From Planctomycetaceae bacterium (lineage in GTDB: Bacteria > Planctomycetota > Phycisphaerae > SM23-33), in the NCBI GenBank assembly GCA_039680605.1, contig JBDKTA010000017.1:1-48862 (forward strand): a stretch of DNA of 48,862 bases, read 5' to 3'. The notes beneath the pieces are model-generated. The model searched no databases, was not told the DNA's origin, and saw only the letters and a program-made list of their open reading frames with translations. The position numbers and the translations under genes were made by a program. This document shows positions 42,273-48,862 of the stretch, piece by piece (position 1 is the stretch's first letter; every line of letters starts with the position of its first letter).

Positions 42273-42920
42273 CTAGTCGAGTGAGACGAGCCCTTTTCGG
42301 ACGGCGAACTTGACCAGGGTGGTCTGGTCGTGAATGTTGAGCTTGTGCATCAGGCGCATGCGGTGCGTGTCGACGGTTTTGACGGCCAGTTCCAGCGCCT
42401 GGGCGACCTGGCGGTTGGTCTTCCCCTCGGCGATCAATTGCAGCACCTGGCGTTCGCGCGTCGTCAGCAGATCGTAGGCGTCTTCGCCGCCGTTGGCGAC
42501 CCGGTCGAGCACCGACCGGGAAATGCCCGGCCCCAGGTACAGCTCACCCCGGCCGACCGCGCGAATGGCCTCGACCAATTGCTCTGCCGCCGATTCCTTG
42601 AGCACGTACCCGCTGGCGCCGTATTCGATGGCACGGGCGATAAACTCTTCGTCTTCATGAATGGTCAGGATCAGCACGCCCAAGTTCTTGTCGCGGCGGG
42701 TGAGTTCGCGGCAGCAGTCCAGGCCGTTAAGCCCGGGCATGGTGATATCGAGAACGGCCACATCCGGATTGACCTTTCCGACCTGGTCGAGCACGCTCAT
42801 GCCATCGCCGCATTGGCCCACGACGGTCAGGTCGCTGTGGCGGTTGACCAATTCAACGAGCCCTTCGCGTATCATGGCGTGATCGTCGGCGAAGAACACT
42901 CCGATTTTCCCATTAACCAT
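42273..42920 (-). CDS. NarL/FixJ-family response regulator
   Basis: A 215-residue transcription regulator. Receiver domain about 5-120 with Asp12/Asp13, phospho-acceptor Asp58 in AVLDITMPG and Lys109 in VLKESA. LuxR-type helix-turn-helix about 148-212 (LTTRERQVLQLIAEGKTNRQ, KTVDTHRMRLMHKLN). It is divergent from a large sensor kinase of the matching HisKA_3 class across 133 bases, so the two form a two-component system. The target genes are not evident; the neighbouring sugar transporter is a possible one. Confidence 0.93.
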   Translation of the reverse strand: MVNGKIGVFFADDHAMIREGLVELVNRHSDLTVVGQCGDGMSVLDQVGKVNPDVAVLDITMPGLNGLDCCRELTRRDKNLGVLILTIHEDEEFIARAIEYGASGYVLKESAAEQLVEAIRAVGRGELYLGPGISRSVLDRVANGGEDAYDLLTTRERQVLQLIAEGKTNRQVAQALELAVKTVDTHRMRLMHKLNIHDQTTLVKFAVRKGLVSLD

Positions 42921-42985
42921 ATGTCACCCACTATTCCTGTCGCCCATAGACCAAAGTGAACCCCCTCTCGGACTCATCGGCGATT

Positions 42986-43015
42986 ATTTTAAAAAGCGGC
43001 CAAGACGGTTGTCAA
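42986..43015 (-). promoter_or_regulatory. Sigma-70-type promoter of the response regulator
   Basis: On the minus strand a perfect TTGACA (43010-43015), 18-base spacer, TAAAAT (42986-42991). Predicted start near 42979, giving a leader of about 60 bases. The -35 box is adjacent to the kinase promoter, so the two could compete. Confidence 0.6.
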
Positions 43016-43016
43016 G

Positions 43017-43045
43017 TACACAGGCAGAATAATTCGTAGTAGAAT
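43017..43045 (+). promoter_or_regulatory. Promoter of the sensor kinase, close to the start codon
   Basis: TACACA (43017-43022), 17-base spacer, TAGAAT (43040-43045), then 8 bases to ATG 43054. Transcription would start within 1-3 bases of the ATG; there is no ribosome-binding site. Confidence 0.45.
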
Positions 43046-43053
43046 AGGCAGTT

Positions 43054-46000
43054 ATGAGCGGCAGGGCCGAACAACTGCAGGACCGGTCATTCCAGCGGCG
43101 AACCTGCACGCACTATTGGATCGCCGGGTTCACGCTGGCCTTGGGGGCGGTGCTGTCGGCTTTCTTGTTCTTCCACATGCGCTCGGTGCAGCAGCAGCGC
43201 CTTCAGGAACGCTTCGGCATGGAGGGGCAGGAGCGGTGCGTTCGCCTCAAGCAGGCAGTCGACACGCTGCTGCGCGAGCTGTCGAGCCTGGCGGCACTAT
43301 ACGAGTGCTCGCAGCAGGTCGAAGAAGCGGAGTTCAGGCCCTTCGCCCGGCACCTGCTGGACCGCAACACCTCCCTTCGCGCCATGGCGTGGGCGCCGCG
43401 GACCCCTCCGCCGCGCCCGCCGGCGACCACGCGTCCTGCCGAACAATCCGCATCGGCGCCGGCAGGACAGGCTGGCGTCTCCTATCCGGTCCTGTACCGC
43501 CTGCCCGCCGAGGCAGGACTGCGATCCGCCGAGGACCTGTACGCCTGCCCGGAGTTCCGTCTGGCGATGGACTATGCCGACGCCATCGCCTCGCCGGTCC
43601 TGGCGTCGCTGGATGTTCAGGCCGGTTCGATCCTGGCCGTAGCGCCCATCTATGATCGGGGCGAAAACTCCCTGGCCGCCTCGGGGCGGCGGGAGAACCT
43701 CAGCGGTTTTGCCATCGCCAAGATCGATCTGCCGGACCTGATCCGCGTCGCCTTTTCGACCTCGCTGCGCAGCGGCGCGGAGGTGATCCTTTCCGAGGTC
43801 CAGGCCGATGGACCGCCGCGGCAACTGGGACGATTCCGCATTCCGACCGATCGGCCAGGCCCCCTGTCAACCCTGACCGATGAGCGGTTCATCGACGTCG
43901 GCGGCAGACAGTGGCGCCTGCACAGCGCCGCCACGATCGACTACGTCAACGAGAGGCAGCAGTATACGCCCTGGGCCCTGCTGGGTCTGGGACTGGTGAT
44001 CAGCCTCTCGATCTCCTATTACCTGCTCTCGACAATGGGACGCTCGCAGGAGGTGCGGCGCCTTGTCGACCAGCAGACCGCGCAGTTGCGCGAGGCCAAT
44101 CTGTTGATGGAAGCCGAGATCCTCAGCCGCCGACAGGCGGAGGGACTGCTGTACCTGCAGCGGAACCTGGCCGCGGCGCTGGGCGGGGCTCAGAGCGTCA
44201 ACGATGCCTTGACCATCTCGCTGCAGGCGGCCCTGAAGACCGGCGGGCTCGACTGCGGGGGCATCTATGTCGTCGATCCGGTTCGGTGCTGCGCCGATCT
44301 GGCGGTACACCGGGGCTTGAGTCAGACGTTTGTTGACGCGGCAGGGCATATCGATCCGGGTGATCCGCGGATGTCCATGGTCACCAGCGGGCGGACGGTG
44401 CTGATCGAAGATATGCCCGCGAACCGCCCGGATCTTTCTCCTGTTGAAGAAGGGCTCATTGCCCTGATCGTCGCGCCGATCTGGCACCAAGACCGCGTTG
44501 TCGGATGCCTGAACCTGGCGTCGCACTGCAACGACACGATCTCGCCCCAGACCATCAGCGCCGTCGAGGCCATTGCCAGCCAGATCGGCGGGGCCCTGGA
44601 GCGAGCCCGCGTCAGCGGCGCCCTGCGGGAAAGCGAAGAACGACTGCGCGCGCTGGCGGAAAACATCGACGCCATCTTCTACCGGCTCGATCTCGATGGG
44701 CGAGTGGTTTACACCAGCCCCCAGGTGGCCCGCTTTGGCTACGACGAACGGACCCTCGCCGGGCAGAATTTCCAGCAGTTCATCTACCCCGCCGACCAGG
44801 AGATGGTCCTGAGCCGCTTCCGTGCCATTTTGGCCGGGGCCACCCCTCCCTTCGTCGAGTACCGCATGCTGACCGCCGACGGCCGCGTGCGGTGGATGCA
44901 GGACTCCAGCGTTTCGGCATGTGACGCCGACGGCCATGTCGTCGCCGTGACCGGAATCCTGCAGGATATCACGCACCGCAGGGAGTCTGAGCAGCGCCTC
45001 CGCGACAGCGAGCAGCGATACCACAGCCTGTTCGAGAACTCGCCCACGTCGCTGTGGGAAGAGGATTTCTCAGCCGTGCGCGAGTACCTCGATTCGCTCG
45101 AGGCCGCGGGCGTGACAGACCTGCCCCGGCATCTGCGTCAGAACCCCCAGACCGTGCGCCACTGCGCGTCGCTGGTGCGCATTGTCGACGTCAACACCGC
45201 CACACTGAGGCTGTTCGACGCCCCCAGCAAAGAGGCCCTGCTGGGCAACCTCGACAAGGTGTTCACCGACAGTTCCTTCGCCGTCTTCGGCGAGGAGATC
45301 GCCAACCTCATTCAGGGGGTTCATTCCTTCCGCACCGACGCCACCAACCGCACTCTGGGCGGCAAGACCAAGGAGATCGTGCTGCACGTGGCGGTCGTTC
45401 CCGGATGCGAAACCACCTGGCAGCGCGCCATGATCTCGATGATCGACATCACCGACCGAAAGCAGGCGCAGAAAGCCCTCCAGGCCGCCCGGCAGAAACT
45501 CATGCATGCCCGCGAGGCCGAACGCCGCCACATCGCCGTCGAACTGCACGACTCGATCAACCAGTCCCTGGTCGCCCTGCAACTGATGCTGCACAACACC
45601 CTCAATGCCGCCGGCGGCGCAATGGCCGCGGCGCCGCTGCAGACGCTCTCTGCCGCCGCCGGACATTGTACCGCCCTGGTCCGCGAGGTGCGCAACCTCT
45701 GCCACGGGCTCTATCCTCCCACGCTGCAGTCACTGGGGCTGGGCTCGGGGCTGCGCGAACTGGCCCGCCAGTGTACCGCCGCCGGAATCGCCGCCACGGT
45801 CATCGACACGCCCCAGGCCCGATGGCTGCGATTCGACCCCGACATCGAGATCGCCCTGTTCCGCACGGCCCAGGAAGCCGCCAACAACGCCCTGCGCCAC
45901 AGCGCGGCCGCGCACCTGCTCTTCTCGCTCGAACACGATGGCGCCACGACCACCCTGAGCATCATCGACGACGGGAAAGGGTTCGACCCCCAGAACGTCG

Positions 46001-46131
46001 CCACCGGACTGGGATTGATCTCGCTTCGCGAAAATGCCGAGGCCATCGACGGCACGCTGACCATCGCCTCCCGCCCCGGCCAGACCCGCATCGCCGTCGC
46101 GGCGCCGGCCAAACCACTCAAGGCGGACTAG
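43054..46131 (+). CDS. Membrane sensor histidine kinase: CHASE, GAF, PAS, HisKA_3, HATPase
   Basis: A 1025-residue kinase. TM1 at about 22-42 and TM2 at about 305-327 enclose a periplasmic CHASE-like sensor domain (about 45-295, with LRAMAWAPRT), which binds small ligands. Then a GAF domain (about 365-525), a PAS/PAC domain (about 530-645, with FGYDERTLAGQNF), a second PAS-like block (about 650-800), and a HisKA_3 dimerisation domain with phospho-acceptor His832 in ELHDSINQS. The HATPase part has N box AANNAL, then DDGKGFDP and GLGLISLREN. It pairs with the divergent NarL-type regulator. The ligand is unknown. Confidence 0.93.
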   Translation: MSGRAEQLQDRSFQRRTCTHYWIAGFTLALGAVLSAFLFFHMRSVQQQRLQERFGMEGQERCVRLKQAVDTLLRELSSLAALYECSQQVEEAEFRPFARHLLDRNTSLRAMAWAPRTPPPRPPATTRPAEQSASAPAGQAGVSYPVLYRLPAEAGLRSAEDLYACPEFRLAMDYADAIASPVLASLDVQAGSILAVAPIYDRGENSLAASGRRENLSGFAIAKIDLPDLIRVAFSTSLRSGAEVILSEVQADGPPRQLGRFRIPTDRPGPLSTLTDERFIDVGGRQWRLHSAATIDYVNERQQYTPWALLGLGLVISLSISYYLLSTMGRSQEVRRLVDQQTAQLREANLLMEAEILSRRQAEGLLYLQRNLAAALGGAQSVNDALTISLQAALKTGGLDCGGIYVVDPVRCCADLAVHRGLSQTFVDAAGHIDPGDPRMSMVTSGRTVLIEDMPANRPDLSPVEEGLIALIVAPIWHQDRVVGCLNLASHCNDTISPQTISAVEAIASQIGGALERARVSGALRESEERLRALAENIDAIFYRLDLDGRVVYTSPQVARFGYDERTLAGQNFQQFIYPADQEMVLSRFRAILAGATPPFVEYRMLTADGRVRWMQDSSVSACDADGHVVAVTGILQDITHRRESEQRLRDSEQRYHSLFENSPTSLWEEDFSAVREYLDSLEAAGVTDLPRHLRQNPQTVRHCASLVRIVDVNTATLRLFDAPSKEALLGNLDKVFTDSSFAVFGEEIANLIQGVHSFRTDATNRTLGGKTKEIVLHVAVVPGCETTWQRAMISMIDITDRKQAQKALQAARQKLMHAREAERRHIAVELHDSINQSLVALQLMLHNTLNAAGGAMAAAPLQTLSAAAGHCTALVREVRNLCHGLYPPTLQSLGLGSGLRELARQCTAAGIAATVIDTPQARWLRFDPDIEIALFRTAQEAANNALRHSAAAHLLFSLEHDGATTTLSIIDDGKGFDPQNVATGLGLISLRENAEAIDGTLTIASRPGQTRIAVAAPAKPLKAD

Positions 46132-46137
46132 CTGAGA

Positions 46138-46305
46138 TTTTCACCGCGGAGACCGCAGAGAAGCAAAAGGCGAAGAATGGGTCCAACGTAACATCGCGGA
46201 GGGCTTTCATCGAAAAGAGACTCTGTGCTGGCAACTCTCTTTGCCAATGTGCAGTGATTCTTATCACTCTTATATCTCTGCGGTCTCTGCGATCTCCGCG
46301 GTGAA
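46138..46305. repeat. Family-A repeat, divergent copy
   Basis: Begins TTTCACCGCGGAGACCGCAG and ends CTCTGCGATCTCCGCGGTGA; the 20-bp ends are near-perfect inverted repeats, but the interior differs from the copies at 28033 and 37046. It fills much of the 269-base gap between the kinase and the HAD gene. Confidence 0.8.
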
Positions 46306-46400
46306 GCAATTAGGCCAGGTCCACGCGCCGGGGCAGATGCCCGTTTACTGCGCGGCTGGGGGCGGGTACTCTTGGCGCTTTATCGATCCTGGAGAGCGAC

Positions 46401-47078
46401 GTGGATGCTTTGATCTTCGATTTTGACGGCGTGGTGGTCGACAGCGAACCGGTACACCTGGAGGCCTTCCGCCGCGTGTTACGCGACGTGGGGATCGACC
46501 TGTCCACCCGGGACTACTATGGCAAGTACCTCGGCTTCGACGACCATGACTGCTTCGCCGCCGTGGCCGCCGACAACGGGCGACGCATTTCTGAAAAGAA
46601 AATCGCCGAACTCACTGCCGCCAAGACCCGCATCGTCCAGTCGATCTTCGCCGGGACGATCCAGCCGCTGCCCGGGGCAGTGGACCTGATCCGATCTGCC
46701 GCGGCGGCCAAGCTGCCCCTGGCCGTCTGCTCGGGCGCCCTGCTGGACGAAATCAAACTCGCCGCCAAAACCATTGGCGTGCTGGACTGCTTCGACTTGA
46801 TCGTCTCGGCCGAGATGGTCGCGGCCGGAAAGCCAGACCCCGAAGGCTACCTCCAGACCCTCCGCAAGCTTTCTGAAAAGCACAACCGCACGCTGCGCCC
46901 GCAGCACGTGGTGGTGATCGAGGACTCCCCCGCCGGAATCGAGGCCGCCCAGACTGCCGGCAACAGGACCCTCGCCGTGGCCACCTCGTATCCGCAAGAC
47001 CGCCTGACGGCCGCCGACCGGGTCGTCGCCCGCCTCAGCGACATCACCCTGGCGGAAGTGGCGGCCCTGGCATCTTGA
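46401..47078 (+). CDS. HAD-superfamily phosphatase, beta-phosphoglucomutase-like
   Basis: A 225-residue hydrolase or sugar-phosphate mutase with motif I DFDGVVVDSE (Asp7 nucleophile, Asp9), a helical cap (about 15-85), motif II VCSG (about 113-116), motif III Lys in AGKPDPEGY and motif IV VIEDSPAGIEAA. Start GTG 46401 is supported by GGAGAG 5 bases upstream and by the family, which starts just before the DxD motif. Substrates of this group include hexose phosphates; no partner gene identifies it here. Confidence 0.9.
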   Translation: MDALIFDFDGVVVDSEPVHLEAFRRVLRDVGIDLSTRDYYGKYLGFDDHDCFAAVAADNGRRISEKKIAELTAAKTRIVQSIFAGTIQPLPGAVDLIRSAAAAKLPLAVCSGALLDEIKLAAKTIGVLDCFDLIVSAEMVAAGKPDPEGYLQTLRKLSEKHNRTLRPQHVVVIEDSPAGIEAAQTAGNRTLAVATSYPQDRLTAADRVVARLSDITLAEVAALAS

Positions 47079-47085
47079 AGGGTGG

Positions 47086-47187
47086 CATGGCGACACGCGT
47101 TTTTGTTTTTCGCTGGCCTGCCTGCCGGCAGGCAGGTCGCCATGATCGCTGCAATCCCCATGGCGACCCGCTGCGCGTGTCGCCATG
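47086..47187. repeat. Large compound palindrome next to the IS110 element
   Basis: Perfect 14-bp arms CATGGCGACACGCG (47086-47099) and CGCGTGTCGCCATG (47174-47187) enclose a perfect 20-bp palindrome (47117-47136, CCTGCCTGCC/GGCAGGCAGG) and further GGTCGCCATG/CATGGCGACC motifs. It lies between the HAD gene and the IS. IS110-type elements are known to choose palindromic repeats as targets. Confidence 0.85.
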
Positions 47188-47198
47188 AAGATATGAAG

Positions 47199-47270
47199 AG
47201 AGGGCATCCTAGACCGTTGGTACATTGGTGTTGATCTCTGGCACCAACGACCAACGGGAAGGAGCCCTCT
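47199..47270 (+). other. Structured leader of the IS110 transposase gene
   Basis: Outer stem AGAGGGC (47199-47205) with GCCCTCT (47264-47270). Inside, CCGTTGGT (47214-47221) pairs with ACCAACGG (47250-47257) and TTGGTG (47225-47230) with CACCAA (47242-47247), loop of 11. The outer arm ends directly at ATG 47271 and covers part of the GGAG ribosome site, so it could hold down translation. Confidence 0.6.
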
Positions 47271-48317
47271 ATGGCGACATATTACATCGGCGCAGACGTG
47301 GACAGCAAGATGACAGAACTGGCAGCCCTGGATCATCGCGGGGTGGTTCGCTGGCGTGAGCGGGTGCCCACGGCCATCCCCAAGCTGGTTGAGGTGTTAG
47401 AGGGCAAACCCGGCAGTAAGTGCATGGTGATCGAGGAGGGGCCAATGGCGGACTGGCTGTACCGCAACCTCAGAAGTCATGTGGCGCAATTCGTTGTCAG
47501 CGACCCTCGCCGTAACAAGTTGATCTGCTCAGACGGCGACAAGGATGATCGCATTGACGCGGGCAAGTTAGCGGACCTGTTGCGGGGCGGGTATCTTCGT
47601 CAAGTCCACCATCCAGACAGCCAGGATCGGGTCACCTTGAAGCAATGGGTCGGCCTGTACCATGATCGCGTTCGTGAGGCGGTGCGTCAGATCAACAAGA
47701 TCCGGGCCCGCTGTCGGATGTATGGTGTCCGTCCCCCGCGGGGAGTTCTTCGCAACGCGGCGGCGCGAGCGGTGTGGCTGCGGGAGTTGTCCAAGCATCC
47801 GCTGGGGGGCCAACTGGCGATGTTGTTCCCAGGCTTGGACGTGGTGCGTAAGCAGGTGCGTCAGGCTTTGGGGCAGATGTCGCGTCTGTCCAGGGGCGAG
47901 GGGATCGTCGGCTACTGGCAGGCGCTTGCTGGGGTCGGGCCGGTTCGTGCGATCACGCTGTTGGCCTACCTCGATACGCCCTGGCGGTTCGGTTCGCCCA
48001 AGCGGCTGTGGAAATATTGCGGGGTGGGTCTTGTCCGCAAAACCAGCGGCAGCGATCGCCAAGGCCGTCCCAAACCGGGGCAGATTCAGATGGCATGGGC
48101 GGTGAACCGCCGGCTCAAGGATGCGGTCATGGGATCGGCCGCCAGTGCCATTGCAGCGGGGGGAAACGTCTTTGCCGATAGTTATCATGGATGGGTTCGA
48201 CAGGGTATGAGTGTCGGTAATGCCCGGCACGCCGTGGCTCGCAAGATGCTGACGGTGATGTGGGGCATGTGGAAAACGAACAGCCAATTCCGGGCTGACC
48301 AGGTTCGTGGCGTATGA
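47271..48317 (+). CDS. IS110-family DEDD transposase/recombinase
   Basis: A 348-residue recombinase. The N-terminal RuvC-like domain has Asp near residue 9-11 (GADVDSK), Glu at 55/56 (IEEGP) and the DDRIDAGKLA motif (about 92-101). The C-terminal Transposase_20 domain has GVGPVRAITLLAYL (about 222-235) and the SG-containing region KTSGSDRQG, where the catalytic Ser lies in IS110 proteins. These enzymes use a guide (bridge) RNA made from the element's non-coding end to pair donor and target. Start ATG 47271 has GGAG about 6 bases before. The gene appears intact. Confidence 0.93.
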   Translation: MATYYIGADVDSKMTELAALDHRGVVRWRERVPTAIPKLVEVLEGKPGSKCMVIEEGPMADWLYRNLRSHVAQFVVSDPRRNKLICSDGDKDDRIDAGKLADLLRGGYLRQVHHPDSQDRVTLKQWVGLYHDRVREAVRQINKIRARCRMYGVRPPRGVLRNAAARAVWLRELSKHPLGGQLAMLFPGLDVVRKQVRQALGQMSRLSRGEGIVGYWQALAGVGPVRAITLLAYLDTPWRFGSPKRLWKYCGVGLVRKTSGSDRQGRPKPGQIQMAWAVNRRLKDAVMGSAASAIAAGGNVFADSYHGWVRQGMSVGNARHAVARKMLTVMWGMWKTNSQFRADQVRGV

Positions 48318-48720
48318 AGACAGCAACGCCAGGTGGTTCAGGGAAAGAACATGATTGCAACGGGCCATCGTCCCCGCCGGAGCTCCTTGGGTGGCATTGG
48401 GCCCTGGAGGAATCCAGGAGTTCGCTTAGCCATGAATGGGCCCGGCGGGGCTTGCTACGCCCGAATGATCTCCATGGGCCCGGCGGCGGCGTGGCCGTCG
48501 CTTCGGAGCTCGCGATAGGTGCTTGGCGACGTCCCTGGTGATGATCGTCCCTGGTGAATTGAGATCGTTCACCCCTCTGACCCCTGAGCCGCCCGTGGTG
48601 GTGCTGACCTGAGGCGCCGGGGAACTGGCCAGAATGGTTGGCTTTGTGCGAAGGTGGATGCCCTCGAAGTCACCCATTCGAAGGGCCGGGAAGGAACTGT
48701 GTTGACTTCTCGCTCTTCAT
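48318..48720 (+). ncRNA. Candidate bridge-RNA region in the IS110 right end
   Basis: About 400 bases after the transposase with no convincing gene. It contains paired or repeated motifs: ATGGGCCCGGCGG twice (about 48435 and 48474), GTCCCTGGTGA twice (about 48531 and 48548), and several short complementary GC-rich stretches. In the IS1111 group the bridge RNA lies between the transposase gene and the right end. The RNA's own limits cannot be read by eye. Confidence 0.4.
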
Positions 48721-48862
48721 AGGTGCCACCCGGTTCGTTAGCCCAACTTCCGCAGTTGGCGACGTAAGTGCTTTATTATCAAGGGCAGCGCCCTGAAAGT
48801 CTTCACTACATCGCTACGAAGCAGTCAGCGGCGGGGGCATGATCTTCATCCTCGACGGCAGG
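48721..48862. other. Right flank of the IS element, no gene recognised
   Basis: 142 bases to the window edge. Two small hairpins are seen: CCAACT/AGTTGG (48743-48748 with 48754-48759) and AGGGC/GCCCT (48782-48794). An ATG at 48839 after a G-run could open a gene running out of the window, but eight codons are too few to judge. Confidence 0.5.

Larger units (their letters stand above)
47193..48720 (+). mobile_element. IS110-superfamily insertion sequence (probably IS1111 group)
   Basis: One DEDD-type transposase gene with a short 5' region and a long (about 400 bp) non-coding 3' region. Tentative ends are set by an 8-bp inverted repeat, ATGAAGAG (47193-47200) and CTCTTCAT (48713-48720), giving 1528 bp, a normal size. 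IS1111-type elements have short sub-terminal inverted repeats and a long right end, which fits. No target duplication is expected in this superfamily. The exact ends are uncertain. Confidence 0.6.

Noticed and set aside
48314-48541. 75-codon open frame overlapping the end of the transposase gene (ATGA)
   Set aside because: Low-complexity product in the IS non-coding end, where structured RNA is expected; no ribosome site.
48731-48760. GTTAGCCCAACT-like sequence resembling an integron attC core
   Set aside because: The 7-bp core does not fit GTTRRRY and no second core at the right distance was found.

Overview
The window looks like a chromosomal piece of a GC-rich Planctomycetota bacterium, most likely of the Phycisphaerae type. 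This is inferred from gene content: a formylglycine-type sulfatase with a Tat signal, a GH32 enzyme, a UroD-like methyltransferase, a zinc-ribbon/GYF membrane protein, many inverted extragenic repeats, and a complete flagellar hook/rod cluster. No rRNA or tRNA was seen, so the assignment is indirect.

Layout. (1) 1-3748, plus strand: the end of a chemoreceptor, then cheR, cheD, a CheY-like regulator, a CheX-like phosphatase and cheB, tightly spaced or overlapping. (2) 4038-7235, minus strand: a compact, AT-richer restriction-modification island (XRE regulator, cytosine-5 methyltransferase with an N-terminal extension, DUF4928 protein, Vsr mismatch endonuclease) between the chemotaxis and flagellar genes. 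Next to it lies a duplicated 45-bp repeat made of 10-bp-phased units. (3) 7446-9869, minus strand: a three-gene module (TPR protein, small unknown, HTH domain fused to a degenerate GspE/PilB ATPase) behind its own sigma-54-type promoter. (4) 10083-23629, minus strand: one long operon fliK-flgD-flgE-pilZ protein-flgF-flgG-flgA-flgH-flgI-flgJ-flgN-flgK-flgL, headed by a second, near-perfect sigma-54 promoter. Most junctions overlap by 1-8 bases.

(5) 23796-42043: mostly single genes or pairs for catabolism and cell-envelope work: UroD-like enzyme, zinc/GYF membrane protein plus GH32, small membrane protein, DUF488, M24-like protein, sulfatase, SGNH and alpha/beta hydrolases, FG-GAP/VCBS protein, Gfo/Idh oxidoreductase, MoaD/ThiS-like protein, lipoprotein hydrolase, and a ribose-type ABC transporter (binding protein, ATPase, permease). 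(6) 42273-46131: a divergent two-component pair (NarL-type regulator; CHASE-GAF-PAS sensor kinase). (7) 46401-47078: a beta-phosphoglucomutase-like HAD phosphatase. (8) 47193-48720: an IS110-superfamily element beside a large palindrome, with a long 3' non-coding stretch that could hold its guide (bridge) RNA.

The gaps between genes in regions 5-8 are not empty. They hold at least seven families of inverted or palindromic repeats, some nested in others and one supplying the last codons of a gene. Several genes have a -10 box only 6-8 bases before the start codon, suggesting leaderless transcripts. The strongest candidates for something undescribed are the HTH/pseudo-ATPase module under sigma-54 control, the helically phased repeat pair near vsr, and the nested extragenic repeat system. 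All functions are read from the sequence and memory of protein families; no searches were run.
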